From: Winogradskyella ursingii
GTDB lineage: Bacteria > Bacteroidota > Bacteroidia > Flavobacteriales > Flavobacteriaceae
DNA length: 64,000 nucleotides
Assembly (NCBI RefSeq): GCF_013403975.1
Contig: NZ_JABFDH010000003.1
Span: forward strand, 434,001-498,000
Direction of reading: 5' to 3'
Shown here: piece by piece, positions 17,262-28,538 of the stretch
Numbering within the stretch: the stretch's first letter is position 1
Layout: every line of letters begins with the position of its first letter
Translations under genes and position numbers: made by a program
Notes under the pieces: model-generated
The model's input: only the letters and a program-made list of their open reading frames with translations
What the model was told of the DNA's origin: nothing
The model's database searches: none

Positions 17262-18011
17262 ATGCAATACGGCATTTGCAATCTGGGGATTGTACCTATT
17301 AGATTAGAGCCAAGCGATACCAGTGAAATGGTAACGCAAGCACTATATGGAGACCATTTTAAGGTATTAGAACAACGCAAAAAATGGAGTCGGATACGAT
17401 TTGCTTATGATAAGTATGAAGGTTGGATTGACAATAAGCAGTATATTGAAATTATTGAATCCGATTATACTCAACTTTCTAATGAGAGTATCAAGCTATC
17501 CAAAGATTTAATTGAATTTGTTTCAGATGCATCAAACAACCTCTATCCTATACCTATTGGTTCTTGTCTAAACGGATTAAAACTTTTGGGCCATGTATTT
17601 GATGGTCATACTATCAACAACAAAGGTGTTAAGTCAGACATTCTGTCAACATCATTTTTATATTTAAATGCACCATACCTTTGGGGTGGCAAAACTCCTT
17701 TTGGTATTGACTGTTCTGGGTTTACTCAAATGGTCTATAAACTTAATGGTTTTCAACTATTTAGAGATGCATCTCAACAAGCAACTCAAGGTGAAGCCCT
17801 CAGTTTTATCGAGGAGTCCGAACCAGGTGATTTAGCCTTCTTTGACAATAATGAAGGTAACATTGTCCATGTAGGTATAATCATGGAAGACAATTACATT
17901 ATACATGCTCACGGAAAAGTTAGAATAGACCGTCTGGACCATAGTGGAATCTACAATGTCGAAAAAAATTTACACACCCATAAACTAAGGGTTATTAAAA
18001 AAATTGCATAA
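17262..18011 (+). CDS. NlpC/P60 family cysteine peptidase with SH3-like domain
   Basis: A 249-residue protein: an N-terminal bacterial SH3-like region (about 1-65, ending in YEGWIDNKQYIEI), a linker, and a C-terminal NlpC/P60 domain. The catalytic Cys151 lies in GIDCSGF, His203 in VHVGII, and IIHAHGKVRID gives the third polar residue. Such enzymes cut D-Glu/L-Ala type peptide bonds in peptidoglycan stem peptides or their fragments. No signal peptide is visible, so it may act on recycled muropeptides in the cytoplasm or leave by another route. It ends at a strong bidirectional terminator. Confidence 0.9.
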   Translation: MQYGICNLGIVPIRLEPSDTSEMVTQALYGDHFKVLEQRKKWSRIRFAYDKYEGWIDNKQYIEIIESDYTQLSNESIKLSKDLIEFVSDASNNLYPIPIGSCLNGLKLLGHVFDGHTINNKGVKSDILSTSFLYLNAPYLWGGKTPFGIDCSGFTQMVYKLNGFQLFRDASQQATQGEALSFIEESEPGDLAFFDNNEGNIVHVGIIMEDNYIIHAHGKVRIDRLDHSGIYNVEKNLHTHKLRVIKKIA

Positions 18012-18013
18012 AA

Positions 18014-18041
18014 AAAAAGCGACTTTTTTAAGTCGCTTTTT
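18014..18041. terminator. Bidirectional terminator between NlpC/P60 and TPR genes
   Basis: A perfect 12-bp stem AAAAAGCGACTT/AAGTCGCTTTTT with a TTTT loop, A-rich on the left and T-rich on the right, between two convergent genes. Confidence 0.93.
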
Positions 18042-18061
18042 TTATTAGGGTATTAAATTAT

Positions 18062-19351
18062 TTAATTTCCATTTGCCGAAGCTTCCATTTGCTCAACTTT
18101 AGTTCTCATTGCTTTAAACTTTTCAGTTTCACCAAGAGCACTGTAGATGTTCATCAACGTTTTTGCGGCATTCAAATTTGTTTCTTTTAATTCCAATGCT
18201 TTTTCTAGATAAGGAATAGCGTCTCTATAAAGTTGAGATCGCTGCTCTTTATACTCATCATACTTTTTATTATCTGCAGCGCTTGTGCCAAGTGCATTCA
18301 TTTTCTCTACTATTTCACTTTCACCCGCTAAAATTACTACAGCCAAATTATTATAAGCATCAACGTAAGAAGGATCTATTGCAATCGCTTTTTCGTAATA
18401 TTTTTTAGCATCTTCATTACTTCCAGCTTCAGCAGCCAAAACACCTAAATTATATAATAATTCAGCATTGTTCGGATCTTTCTGAGTAGCTTCCTCCATT
18501 AAGGATTTGAACTTCTCTTTATTACCCATTTTAAGATATACATTAGCCTCAGATAATAATAAACCTAAATCATCAGGGTTTTCACTTCTAGCATCTGACA
18601 TTGCGGCGAGCGCTTTTTCATCATTTCCTTGAGCGACATAAATCAAAGCAATATTTTTTACTATTTCTGCTTTTTTAGATTCACTTTTTACGTTTCTTGG
18701 ATTATTATGAGTTTTTGCTGTCTTTACCGATAAATCTCTAACAGAAGCACTATTGAAGGCTTCTTCCTCACCAGTTGCTACATTTGTAGCATAGTAATTC
18801 ATTGTTTCGCCAGAAAAATCCATATTCTTTAGCTTCTCATAATAATCTAACGCGTTATCATAGTCTAAAGCATTCACTGCCGAAGATGCTGCATAATATA
18901 GATATATTGTATCCTGTGGAGACATTCTATATACCTTTTCAAAACGCGTAGCGGCCGTTTTATAATCCTTATCCGTTATAGCTTGATTAGCCTTTGTTAA
19001 ATAAGAATTAAGCATTTCGGATTTCATTTCATTGGCATCCTCTGTATATCTCAATTTGCCCATAGAAGTTTCTAAATCCGTCAATTTACCAAGGGTTGTT
19101 ATGGCCTCATCAATATCAGAATCAGAACCAGATCCTCCTGCATATAATGCTTGTGCTTTAAGATAATAGAATTGAGCCTTCATTTTATCGTCCATACTGC
19201 CCATAAGAGCTTCTGCTGAAGCGACTGCCGATTTAGCATCTGCATAATTTGAATTTTTAAGTGCTTTCTCTATAGCTCTTACTTCACTCTTTTGAGCAAA
19301 GCCCATTGAACCAACGGCTAATAGTAACACTAATGCTATAATTTTTTTCAT
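18062..19351 (-). CDS. Exported tetratricopeptide-repeat protein
   Basis: A 429-residue protein with a signal peptide (MKKII, hydrophobic core, cleavage after GFAQ near residue 20). Several TPR units are visible: around 130-160 (DKDYKTAATRFEKVYRMSP), 245-275, 290-330 (AELLYNLGVLAAEAGSNEDA) and 375-410. This argues for a periplasmic or outer-membrane scaffold. It lies 27 bases downstream of gyrA on the same strand, a synteny that I recall from other Flavobacteriaceae. The binding partner is unknown. Confidence 0.85.
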   Translation of the reverse strand: MKKIIALVLLLAVGSMGFAQKSEVRAIEKALKNSNYADAKSAVASAEALMGSMDDKMKAQFYYLKAQALYAGGSGSDSDIDEAITTLGKLTDLETSMGKLRYTEDANEMKSEMLNSYLTKANQAITDKDYKTAATRFEKVYRMSPQDTIYLYYAASSAVNALDYDNALDYYEKLKNMDFSGETMNYYATNVATGEEEAFNSASVRDLSVKTAKTHNNPRNVKSESKKAEIVKNIALIYVAQGNDEKALAAMSDARSENPDDLGLLLSEANVYLKMGNKEKFKSLMEEATQKDPNNAELLYNLGVLAAEAGSNEDAKKYYEKAIAIDPSYVDAYNNLAVVILAGESEIVEKMNALGTSAADNKKYDEYKEQRSQLYRDAIPYLEKALELKETNLNAAKTLMNIYSALGETEKFKAMRTKVEQMEASANGN

Positions 19352-19378
19352 TTTTTTAAAATAGTTTTGTTGTTAATT

Positions 19379-21916
19379 TTAGTTTTCAGTTTCATTATTA
19401 TCAAGAGTTGTGCCATCTTGGCTATTCTCTTGGTCGTTAGTTATTTCAGAATCAATTTCTATAACTTCTTCTTCGTCATCTTTCATCACTTTTGCAACGG
19501 CGGCAATAGAATCGTTACCCTTTAAGTTAATTAACTTAACCCCTTGAGTAGCTCTTCCCATGACTCGAAGATCTGCAACTTCCATTCTAATAGCAATACC
19601 CGATTTATTGATAATCATTAAATCATCATCATCGGTTACATTCTTAATAGATACTAAGTTACCGGTTTTTTCTGTAATAGAAATGGTTTTCACTCCTTTT
19701 CCTCCTCTATTAGTAATTCTGTAATCATCTAAGCTAGAACGCTTTCCGTATCCGTTTTCTGAAACCACAAGAATATTGCTATCCATATCATCAACGGCAA
19801 TCATACCAATTACCTCGTCTGTTTTTTCATCTTGAAGTCTAATTCCTCTTACACCAGAAGCATTTCTTCCCATTGGTCTGGTCTTGGCTTCTTCAAAACG
19901 AATGGCTTTACCAGATTTTAGAGCTAACATCACCTGACTTTCTCCAGTAGTTAACTTTGCTTCTAGTAAAACGTCATCCTCTTTGATAGTGATTGCATTG
20001 ATACCATTGGTCCTTGGACGTGAGTATTGCTCCAAAGAGGTCTTTTTTACTTGACCTTTTTTAGTAGCCATAATGACATAATGACTGTTTATGTAATCTT
20101 CATCCTTCAAATCCTGTGTACATATAAACGCCATAACCTTATCATCCTGTTCTATATTTATAAGGTTTTGGATGGCTCTACCCTTTGAAGTTTTACTACC
20201 TTCTGGAATTTCGTAAACGCGCATCCAGAAACATTTTCCTTTTTGAGTAAAGAACAACATATATTGATGGTTTGTACCTACAAATAGATGCTCTAAGAAA
20301 TCTTCATTACGCGTAGTCGAAGCCTTTTGACCTACTCCACCCCTATTTTGTGTTTTGTATTCGTTTAAAGAAGTGCGTTTTATGTAACCTGCATGAGATA
20401 TGGTAATTACAACTTGCTCATCTGGTATCATATCTTCAATACTCAAATCTCCACCTGCATACTCAATTACCGAACGACGCTCATCTCCATACTTATCTCT
20501 TACTACCGCTAATTCTTCTTTAATAATATCCATTCGACGCTCTTTCTTGTCTAAGATATCTTTTAGATCTTCGATAGTTTTCATTATTTCGTCATACTCA
20601 GAACGCAATTTATCTTGTTCTAAGCCAGTAAGCTGACGTAATCGCATATCTACGATTGCTTTTGCCTGAATTTCCGAAAGTTTAAATCTTTCAATCAAAT
20701 TATTGCGAGCTTCATCTGCATTAGAAGATGCGCGAATGATTTTGATTACTTCATCAATATTATCAGATGCTATAATTAAACCTTCTAATATATGTGCCCT
20801 TTCTTCAGCCTTACGCAGTTCATAAGTGGTGCGTCTTACTACAACCTCATGTCTATGCTCAACAAAATAATGAATCAATTCTTTAAGATTCAATAGTTGA
20901 GGTCGACCATTAACCAATGCAATATTGTTAACGCTGAAAGACGACTGCAACGCTGTGTATTTGTATAATTTGTTTAAAACAATATTTGGAATTGCATCAC
21001 GCTTAAGAACGTAAACAATACGCATACCGTTTCTATCAGATTCATCTCTAATAGTCGAAATACCTTCTAATTTTTTATCATTAACCAAGTCTGCAGTCTT
21101 TTTAATCATGTCTGCTTTATTAACTTGGTATGGAATCTCTGTTACAATAATGGATTCTTTCCCTTGAACCTCTTCAATTCTGGCTTTACCACGCATCACA
21201 ATTCTTCCGCGACCTGTATGAAAAGCTTCCTTTACTCCATCGTATCCATAGATGGTTCCTCCAGTAGGAAAATCTGGTGCTTTAATGTGCTGAATAAGCT
21301 CATCAATTTCTATGTCATTATTTTCGATATATGCAATAGTACCATCTACAACTTCTGTTAAATTATGTGGAGGCATATTGGTTGCCATACCAACAGCAAT
21401 ACCAGAAGCACCATTGACCAAAAGTCCTGGGATACGGGTTGGCAAAACCGTTGGTTCCTCTAAGGTATCATCGAAGTTTAATTTATGATCAACTGTTTCC
21501 TTATCAATATCTGCCAACATATCTTCAGATATCTTGCGCATTCTTGCTTCAGTATATCGCATTGCTGCAGGGCTGTCACCATCGACTGACCCAAAGTTAC
21601 CTTGTCCATCTACTAACATGTAGCGCAAGCTCCATTCCTGAGCCATACGCACCATAGTATCATAAACGGATGTATCGCCATGTGGGTGATATTTACCCAA
21701 AACTTCACCGACAATTCTTGCTGACTTTTTATGCGCTGTATTAGACCTCACACCCAACTCATGCATACCATAAAGTACACGTCTGTGAACAGGTTTTAAT
21801 CCATCTCTTACATCTGGAAGTGCACGTGACACAATGACCGACATTGAATAATCAATGTAAGCCGATTTCATTTCATCTTCAATGTTAATTGGAATGAGTT
21901 TTTCTCCTTCTGCCAT
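19379..21916 (-). CDS. gyrA: DNA gyrase subunit A
   Basis: 845 residues. The catalytic tyrosine lies in [10 protein letters not shown], and the quinolone-determining stretch reads [15 protein letters not shown], with Thr at the position of E. coli Ser83 and Asp retained at the position of Asp87. The C-terminal beta-pinwheel has the GyrA-box-like [10 protein letters not shown]. With GyrB, not in this window, it introduces negative supercoils. The tail after about residue 815 is highly acidic, as is common. The downstream TPR gene is probably co-transcribed. Confidence 0.97.
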   Translation of the reverse strand: MAEGEKLIPINIEDEMKSAYIDYSMSVIVSRALPDVRDGLKPVHRRVLYGMHELGVRSNTAHKKSARIVGEVLGKYHPHGDTSVYDTMVRMAQEWSLRYMLVDGQGNFGSVDGDSPAAMRYTEARMRKISEDMLADIDKETVDHKLNFDDTLEEPTVLPTRIPGLLVNGASGIAVGMATNMPPHNLTEVVDGTIAYIENNDIEIDELIQHIKAPDFPTGGTIYGYDGVKEAFHTGRGRIVMRGKARIEEVQGKESIIVTEIPYQVNKADMIKKTADLVNDKKLEGISTIRDESDRNGMRIVYVLKRDAIPNIVLNKLYKYTALQSSFSVNNIALVNGRPQLLNLKELIHYFVEHRHEVVVRRTTYELRKAEERAHILEGLIIASDNIDEVIKIIRASSNADEARNNLIERFKLSEIQAKAIVDMRLRQLTGLEQDKLRSEYDEIMKTIEDLKDILDKKERRMDIIKEELAVVRDKYGDERRSVIEYAGGDLSIEDMIPDEQVVITISHAGYIKRTSLNEYKTQNRGGVGQKASTTRNEDFLEHLFVGTNHQYMLFFTQKGKCFWMRVYEIPEGSKTSKGRAIQNLINIEQDDKVMAFICTQDLKDEDYINSHYVIMATKKGQVKKTSLEQYSRPRTNGINAITIKEDDVLLEAKLTTGESQVMLALKSGKAIRFEEAKTRPMGRNASGVRGIRLQDEKTDEVIGMIAVDDMDSNILVVSENGYGKRSSLDDYRITNRGGKGVKTISITEKTGNLVSIKNVTDDDDLMIINKSGIAIRMEVADLRVMGRATQGVKLINLKGNDSIAAVAKVMKDDEEEVIEIDSEITNDQENSQDGTTLDNNETEN

Positions 21917-22179
21917 ATAAAATTTTAATTAGTTTTTCGTAGGTTTTCAAAACGTGCTAATATAACGATTTTAGCAGTGTTTATTGAGCAAATACAAGCC
22001 CTTTTTAAGAGTTTTTATTAACAATACTTAATATCTTTTTCTTAATAAGTAAATGTACTTTTACTTTGATTTAAAATGGTTTTTTACTCTATTCGTTTAC
22101 GAGTAATATATTAAGGTATGGTTTTTGAATATTACTTCATATGTTTTTATTATTTTTAATGCAGAAAGGAATTTAAAAT

Positions 22180-24735
22180 ATGGATGATAATTTTTCCCCT
22201 AGAGTAAAAGATGTAATTGCTTACAGTAAAGAAGAAGCACTCCGTTTAGGTCATGATTTTATTGGCACAGAACATCTTATGCTCGGTTTATTAAGAGATG
22301 GTAATGGTAGAGCGATTGATATATTAAGTTCGTTGGATGTAGATTTAAACCATTTGAGGCGTAAGGTTGAAATACTCAGTCCTGCCAACCCAAATATTGT
22401 TACTACTTCTAACGAAAAGAAGAACTTACACCTTACCAGACAAGCAGAACGTGCGCTGAAAACTACATTTTTGGAAGCAAAACTATTTCAGAGCACCTCT
22501 ATTAATACAGCACATTTATTACTGTGCATACTTAGAAACGAAAACGATCCTACTACGAAGTTGCTCAATAAACTCAAAGTAGATTACGATAACGCAAAAG
22601 AAGAATTTAAGAGTATGATTACTAGCGAAGACGATTATCTAGACACACCAAAAGCAGAATCATTTTCTGATGATGACGTAAATGATCAAGAGGATGATGC
22701 CAAGCAAAATCCATTTGGTGGAGGACAGTCCAGTAAATCAAATAAAAAATCTAAGACACCAGTTTTAGATAATTTCGGAAGAGATTTAACAATACTGGCA
22801 GAAGAAGGAAAACTCGACCCTGTTGTTGGTAGAGAAAAGGAAATACAACGTGTTTCACAAATTTTAAGTCGAAGAAAGAAAAACAATCCACTATTAATAG
22901 GTGAACCTGGTGTTGGTAAATCTGCCATTGCCGAAGGTTTAGCGTTGCGTATAGTTAAGCGTAAAGTCTCTCGTACATTATTCAATAAGCGAGTTGTTAC
23001 TTTAGATTTAGCGAGTTTGGTCGCAGGCACAAAATATAGAGGTCAGTTTGAAGAACGTATGAAAGCCGTAATGAACGAGCTTGAAAAAAATGATGATATT
23101 ATTCTCTTTATAGATGAAATTCACACTATTGTTGGTGCAGGTGGAGCGACCGGAAGTTTGGATGCTTCAAACATGTTTAAGCCAGCTTTGGCTCGAGGCG
23201 AAATACAATGTATTGGTGCGACAACATTAGATGAATACAGACAATATATTGAAAAAGATGGTGCTTTGGAACGTCGTTTCCAAAAGGTGATTGTCGAGCC
23301 GACTTCGGTTGAAGAAACAGTTGAAATCCTTAACAACATTAAAGAAAAGTACGAAGAACACCACAATGTTGATTATACAGATGAGGCCATTGAAGCCTGC
23401 GTAAAGCTCACAAATAGATACATGACAGAACGCTTTTTACCGGATAAAGCCATTGATGCCTTAGACGAAGCTGGTTCTCGAGTACACATCACTAATATTG
23501 ATGTGCCTGATCAAATTCTTGATCTCGAAAAGCAACTTGAAGAAGTAAAGGAAACTAAAAACAGTGTTGTTAAGAAACAGAAATACGAAGAAGCCGCAAA
23601 GCTTCGTGATGACGAAAAACGACTGGAAAAAGAGTTGGCTAGCGCTCAATCTAAATGGGAGGAAGAAACCAAACAACAGCGCGAACTTGTCACTGAAGAT
23701 AATGTTGCGGATGTCGTGTCTATGATGACAGGTATTCCTGTAAATAAAATTGCTCAGACAGAAATCAATAAATTATCTCAATTACCAGAATTAATAAAAG
23801 GAAAGGTTATTGGGCAAGATCAAGCTGTTGGCAAGGTCGTTAAAGCTATTCAGAGAAACAGAGCGGGACTTAAAGATCCAAATAAGCCGATTGGCTCGTT
23901 TATATTTTTAGGCCAAACTGGTGTTGGTAAAACACAGTTAGCCAAAGTCTTGGCACGTGAGTTATTTGACAGTGATGACGCATTGGTAAGAATTGACATG
24001 AGCGAATACATGGAAAAATTTGCCATTTCAAGATTAATTGGTGCACCTCCAGGATACGTTGGTTATGAGGAAGGCGGACAACTAACCGAAAAAATCAGAC
24101 GTAAGCCATATGCTGTTGTGCTTTTGGATGAAATTGAAAAAGCACACCCAGATGTATTTAATATGTTATTGCAAGTATTGGATGACGGTTACTTGACAGA
24201 TAGTTTAGGGCGTAAAATTGATTTTAGAAATACGATCATTATTATGACTTCGAACATTGGAGCCAGAAAATTAAAAGATTTTGGACAAGGAGTCGGCTTT
24301 GGTACTTCTGCTCAGGAAGCTCAAGCGTCAGATTATGCAAAAGGAGTGATTGAAAATGCACTTAAAAAAGCATTTGCACCAGAGTTTTTAAACAGGATAG
24401 ATGACGTTATTGTATTTAATGCTCTCGAAAAAGAAGATATCAATAAAATTATAGATATCGAATTGGTTAAACTTATTGACAGAATTAAAGATATAGGTTA
24501 CGAGCTTAAACTTACAGATAAAGCTAAGGACTATATTGCAGAAAAAGGTTTTGATAAGCAATATGGCGCTAGACCACTTAATAGAGCAATTCAAAAATAT
24601 GTCGAAGATGCGCTCGCTGAAGAGATCATTAATTCAAATATTCATGAAGGTGACATAATCACTATGGATTTAGACGCTAAAAATGATGTGTTAAAAATTA
24701 AGATTAAAACATCTAATAAGCCAACTGAATCGTAG
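22180..24735 (+). CDS. clpC: ATP-dependent Clp protease ATP-binding subunit ClpC
   Basis: An 851-residue double AAA+ unfoldase: N-domain with two Clp repeats (1-150), acidic/Gly linker (150-195), first ATPase with Walker A GEPGVGKS (241-248), a coiled-coil middle domain with the UVR-like [15 protein letters not shown] segment, and second ATPase with GQTGVGKT (578-585). The GVGF tetrapeptide in the second ATPase is the ClpP-docking loop. The UVR-like motif identifies ClpC rather than ClpB or ClpA. AGAAAGGA upstream of the ATG is Shine-Dalgarno-like, uncommon in this phylum. The 263-base gap before it, shared with divergent gyrA, must hold both promoters; I see no clear consensus there. Confidence 0.95.
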   Translation: MDDNFSPRVKDVIAYSKEEALRLGHDFIGTEHLMLGLLRDGNGRAIDILSSLDVDLNHLRRKVEILSPANPNIVTTSNEKKNLHLTRQAERALKTTFLEAKLFQSTSINTAHLLLCILRNENDPTTKLLNKLKVDYDNAKEEFKSMITSEDDYLDTPKAESFSDDDVNDQEDDAKQNPFGGGQSSKSNKKSKTPVLDNFGRDLTILAEEGKLDPVVGREKEIQRVSQILSRRKKNNPLLIGEPGVGKSAIAEGLALRIVKRKVSRTLFNKRVVTLDLASLVAGTKYRGQFEERMKAVMNELEKNDDIILFIDEIHTIVGAGGATGSLDASNMFKPALARGEIQCIGATTLDEYRQYIEKDGALERRFQKVIVEPTSVEETVEILNNIKEKYEEHHNVDYTDEAIEACVKLTNRYMTERFLPDKAIDALDEAGSRVHITNIDVPDQILDLEKQLEEVKETKNSVVKKQKYEEAAKLRDDEKRLEKELASAQSKWEEETKQQRELVTEDNVADVVSMMTGIPVNKIAQTEINKLSQLPELIKGKVIGQDQAVGKVVKAIQRNRAGLKDPNKPIGSFIFLGQTGVGKTQLAKVLARELFDSDDALVRIDMSEYMEKFAISRLIGAPPGYVGYEEGGQLTEKIRRKPYAVVLLDEIEKAHPDVFNMLLQVLDDGYLTDSLGRKIDFRNTIIIMTSNIGARKLKDFGQGVGFGTSAQEAQASDYAKGVIENALKKAFAPEFLNRIDDVIVFNALEKEDINKIIDIELVKLIDRIKDIGYELKLTDKAKDYIAEKGFDKQYGARPLNRAIQKYVEDALAEEIINSNIHEGDIITMDLDAKNDVLKIKIKTSNKPTES

Positions 24736-24753
24736 ATACATTGAATTTATTGA

Positions 24754-24787
24754 AAAAAGCTCCTCAATAATTGAGGAGTTTTTTTTA
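24754..24787 (+). terminator. Terminator of clpC
   Basis: Stem CTCCTCAA/TTGAGGAG with loop TAA, followed by eight or more T. Confidence 0.92.
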
Positions 24788-24818
24788 TCTTAAGTTTTTA
24801 ACCCTAAAATAATAAGTC

Positions 24819-25196
24819 ATGAAAGAATCCCTAACTTTCGACTTTTGCGAAATATCAATTTACGATAACTATCTCATTGTAGAAATGAGCGAGGGCGTAA
24901 CAGTGACACCAGAGAAAAATGAATTTCTAGTGGACTTAGTAAATAAATATTACGCAAATGAACCCTTTGTTTACATTACCCACCGAGTTAATTCATATGC
25001 TGTAGATCCTCAAGTTTATTTACAAACCTCTAAAATTGAAAATCTTAAAGGCTTTGCTGTCGTCTCTAAAGATTATAAAGCAAAAGTAAATGCTGAAATT
25101 GAAAAAATGTTCCTCAAAAAACCTTTTGAGATTTTCTCAAATTTAGATGAAGCCATCACATGGAGCAAAAAACTAACAACTTCTGTAAAAACATAA
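24819..25196 (+). CDS. Small STAS/SpoIIAA-like protein (paralogue of the gene at 43809)
   Basis: A 125-residue cytoplasmic protein of unknown function. Alternating beta and alpha character and length suggest a SpoIIAA/STAS-like fold. It shares an ordered set of motifs with the protein at 43809-44237: RVNSY in the middle, a (GF/YG)xVx segment, a KVNAEIE/RMNAIIE helix and a final FSNLDEA/FDNLYEG helix. The pair therefore represents one family. No catalytic residues stand out. It sits alone between the clpC terminator and the convergent hutH. Confidence 0.6.
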   Translation: MKESLTFDFCEISIYDNYLIVEMSEGVTVTPEKNEFLVDLVNKYYANEPFVYITHRVNSYAVDPQVYLQTSKIENLKGFAVVSKDYKAKVNAEIEKMFLKKPFEIFSNLDEAITWSKKLTTSVKT

Positions 25197-25199
25197 ATC

Positions 25200-26735
25200 T
25201 TAATGTTTTTCAACTCCATAGTTATTGATAAACAATTCTTCAATTTCAATTTCAAAATCTTTTAAAAATTGAATCGATGCTTCTATATCATCGTGCAATA
25301 CTTGGTCAACTTTTATAAATGGCACATAGGTTCTGTACTGCTCAAGAAAAGTTTCAAGTAGTGGTGAAGTTGTAAGCGGTCTTCTAAATTCTAGGGCCTG
25401 TGAAGCATTCATTAATTCAATAGCGATCACACGCTCTACATTTTTAATAAGGGTATAAGCTTGTGTGGCCGCGTTGGCACCCATACTTACATGGTCTTCC
25501 TGACCATTACTAGAAACTATACTATCCACACTTGCTGGTGTTGCTAGCTGTTTATTGGCACTAACGATACTGGCAGCAGTATATTGCGGTATCATAAAAC
25601 CAGAATTTAAGCCTGGATTATCAACCAAAAATGCTGGCAAACCTCTTAAGCCAGACACTAACTGAAATACGCGCCTCTCAGATATATTGCCGATTTCGGC
25701 CATGGCAATTTTTAGATAGTCCAATGCCAATGCCAATGGTTGTCCATGAAAATTTCCTCCAGAAATTATTAAATCTTCTTCATGAAATATATTTGGGTTG
25801 TCGGTAACCGCATTAATTTCAGTCATAATTACTTTTTCAACAAAATCCAACGTGTCTTTTGTAGCACCATGAACTTGTGGAATACAGCGAAATGAGTATG
25901 GATCCTGTACGTGTTCTTTTTCTTGTTCTATAATCTCACTTCCTTTCAACAACTCATTAAACCTTCTTGCCACTTTACGTTGACCAGGATGTGGTCTAAC
26001 GCTATGTACCAAATCGTGGAATGGATCCAAACGTCCATCAAAAGCATCTAAAGATATACAAGCAATTATGTCTGCTAGATATGATGCTTTATGGGAATGA
26101 ATTAATAGATAAATACCGTAAGCACTCATAAACTGGGTTCCGTTCAACAATGCTAAACCTTCTTTAGCTTCTAATTTTATAGGCTTCCAGTTGAATTTTT
26201 TTAATATATCGTTGGCTTCATAAATACTCTCATTATGAACCACTTTTCCCTTTCCTAATAGTGGCAAAGCCAAATGTGCCAATGGTGCCAAATCTCCAGA
26301 CGCACCCAAAGAACCTTGGGTAAAAACAAAAGGGAAAACATCGTTGTTAAAAAATTCAATGAGTCTATTTACAGTTTCTAATTGCACACCACTACGGCCA
26401 TAGCTTAACGACTGAATTTTCAGCAACAACATTATTTTTACAATAGATTCAGGCACACGATCTCCTGTTCCACAGGCATGAGACATGACTAAATTTTCCT
26501 GCAATATAGTCAGGTCTTTATCTGAAATTTTTACATTATAAAGTGAACCGAACCCTGTATTTATACCGTACATAGGGTTTTTATCCTTTACGAGTCTGTT
26601 ATCTAAATAAAACTTACAAGCTCGAATTTTAGATTCGGATTCCTCAGATAGTTTAAGTTTTTTCTGATTTTTAATAATATCATAGATTGTTATGATATCC
26701 AATTCTTCTGAAGAAATAATATGTTGTAATGACAT
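25200..26735 (-). CDS. hutH: Histidine ammonia-lyase
   Basis: A 511-residue aromatic amino acid lyase. The ASG triad that cyclises to the methylidene-imidazolone cofactor is at 145-147 (GSLGASGDLAPLAHLAL), and NTGFG (59-63) and SFRCIPQVHGA are family motifs. Ser85-His86 followed by ACGTG at the substrate site agrees with histidine specificity. It deaminates histidine to urocanate. No hutU, hutI or hutG is adjacent, so the pathway is not clustered here. A second lyase of the same length at 54586 is different in the substrate region. Confidence 0.85.
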   Translation of the reverse strand: MSLQHIISSEELDIITIYDIIKNQKKLKLSEESESKIRACKFYLDNRLVKDKNPMYGINTGFGSLYNVKISDKDLTILQENLVMSHACGTGDRVPESIVKIMLLLKIQSLSYGRSGVQLETVNRLIEFFNNDVFPFVFTQGSLGASGDLAPLAHLALPLLGKGKVVHNESIYEANDILKKFNWKPIKLEAKEGLALLNGTQFMSAYGIYLLIHSHKASYLADIIACISLDAFDGRLDPFHDLVHSVRPHPGQRKVARRFNELLKGSEIIEQEKEHVQDPYSFRCIPQVHGATKDTLDFVEKVIMTEINAVTDNPNIFHEEDLIISGGNFHGQPLALALDYLKIAMAEIGNISERRVFQLVSGLRGLPAFLVDNPGLNSGFMIPQYTAASIVSANKQLATPASVDSIVSSNGQEDHVSMGANAATQAYTLIKNVERVIAIELMNASQALEFRRPLTTSPLLETFLEQYRTYVPFIKVDQVLHDDIEASIQFLKDFEIEIEELFINNYGVEKH

Positions 26736-26857
26736 AGTCTATGAGTTAGTGTGTTTCAAAATTGGGAATAATTTTTCAGTTCACGACAGAATGTTGATAA
26801 TTAGACCTAATGAAACAATTGCCTCAAAATATCCCAATATAATCTATAAATTCTTTC

Positions 26858-28435
26858 CTATTGTGGTTTGCCCTCTTTTTGATTTTCCTCTTGTTGTCGC
26901 TGTGGTTGATTTTCTTCTGGCTGCTTAAATAAATCCAAATAAGCATTGCCCAAATAATCAATCACATGGCTTGCTATTAAGCTTTGATAACCATAATCTT
27001 CTAGTGCAATATCAGCCGATTTTCCATGAAGATATACGCCAAATATCGTTGCTGCAAGAGGTTCGTATTTCTGGGCAATCATTGCAGCAATCACGCCTGT
27101 GAGCACATCGCCTGTACCTCCAGTTGCCATACCTGGATTTCCAGTAGTGTTTACATACATTTTATCCTTAAAGACCGTAATTGTATTTGAGCCTTTAATG
27201 ACTACGATGGCATTATATTTCCTTGAAAATTCTTTAGTCTTTTTTAATTTTTGAAAATCATCAGACCATTTGCCAACGAGACGCTCTAATTCTTTGGGAT
27301 GTGGTGTTAAAACGGTTTGTTTTGGTAGAAGTTTCAGTAAACTTTTCTTTTTGGACAGTACGTTGAGACCATCTGCATCAACCACCAGAGGTGTTTTGTT
27401 AGATTTTAGAAACTCTTGAAATGCATTTGCTGTAGCATCGGAAGTGCCCATGCCCATACCTACTCCAATTACGGTTGGCTCAATATCATAATTAATATTT
27501 GTAATTTCTTTTTCATTTTCATCTGTTAACACCATAAGTTCTGGCGTGGACGTTTGCAGAATTTGATAACCACATTTTGGTACGAAAGCGGTTACCAGAC
27601 CAGAACCAGCACTCAATGCTGCTCTACTTGCCAAAGTTACGGCACCTATTTTGCCGTAGCTTCCACCTGCAATCATGGTATGACCGTACATACCTTTATG
27701 TGAGAATTTTTCTCTCGACTTGTAAAATGGCAAGACTTCCATTTTTCCAATTAGTTCAACTTCAGTTTCTGTTTCAATCAAATAGTCACGGTCAATTCCT
27801 ATATCCAAAACTTCCCATTGAGTCGTGAATTTTGCCGTAGTCGGTAAAAAGAAAACCAATTTTGGCGACTGGAAACTCAATGTATAGTTGGCATGCACCA
27901 CATGATTATCATTTTCAACCGGTTGGTCCGTGTACAATCCTGACGGAATGTCAATGGCCAAAGTAAATGCTTTGGATTTTCTAAACCATTGAAACAATTT
28001 CTGAACCCACTCGTTTGGTGGTCGGTTAAGACCTATACCAAAAACAGCATCGACGATTATATCCTTTTCGTCAATTACAATTTCAGAAAAATCCTCTTTG
28101 CAGCTCAACATAATGGGCCACTCTTTAGATGCATTTTTTATGCGGTCATAATTCACCAAAAAGTCCTTTGTTCGCTTGTCACTGCAATTCACAATATAAG
28201 TTACCACGTTATAACCATGATTAATTAAATGTCTGGCCAGCACCAATCCATCGCCACCATTGTTACCAATACCACAAAATACATGAATAGGTACTTGGGC
28301 ACCTTGCATGCGCAAATGCATCCAGTTAAAAATCTGAGTCGCTGCACGCTCCATCAATTCTGTTGAGGATATATTTTGTCTTTCGACCGTTAATTTGTCA
28401 CCTTCGTAAATCTGTTCTTTGGAAAATACTTTCAT
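26858..28435 (-). CDS. nnr: Bifunctional NAD(P)H-hydrate epimerase/dehydratase
   Basis: A 525-residue fusion that repairs hydrated NAD(P)H. The N-terminal epimerase domain (about 1-215) has CGIGNNGGDGLVLARHL and DAVFGIG. The C-terminal ADP-dependent dehydratase domain (about 230-500) has AGSYGKIGAV, the VDADGLNVL segment and TGGTGDVLTG. The last 25 residues are a Gln/Glu/Pro-rich tail (EENQPQRQQEENQKEG) that looks like a later addition and is not part of the fold. Confidence 0.93.
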   Translation of the reverse strand: MKVFSKEQIYEGDKLTVERQNISSTELMERAATQIFNWMHLRMQGAQVPIHVFCGIGNNGGDGLVLARHLINHGYNVVTYIVNCSDKRTKDFLVNYDRIKNASKEWPIMLSCKEDFSEIVIDEKDIIVDAVFGIGLNRPPNEWVQKLFQWFRKSKAFTLAIDIPSGLYTDQPVENDNHVVHANYTLSFQSPKLVFFLPTTAKFTTQWEVLDIGIDRDYLIETETEVELIGKMEVLPFYKSREKFSHKGMYGHTMIAGGSYGKIGAVTLASRAALSAGSGLVTAFVPKCGYQILQTSTPELMVLTDENEKEITNINYDIEPTVIGVGMGMGTSDATANAFQEFLKSNKTPLVVDADGLNVLSKKKSLLKLLPKQTVLTPHPKELERLVGKWSDDFQKLKKTKEFSRKYNAIVVIKGSNTITVFKDKMYVNTTGNPGMATGGTGDVLTGVIAAMIAQKYEPLAATIFGVYLHGKSADIALEDYGYQSLIASHVIDYLGNAYLDLFKQPEENQPQRQQEENQKEGKPQ

Positions 28436-28538
28436 GTATTGTAGTTGTAGTTTCTAGTTGAATTTAAATTAAGTAAAAATAATATATTTAAAATATTACG
28501 ATTAGAATACATAACTTTAAGGTAATAATTAATTTGAG

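Noticed and set aside
25200-26735. Histidine degradation operon
   Set aside because: Only hutH is found; the neighbours belong to other functions.
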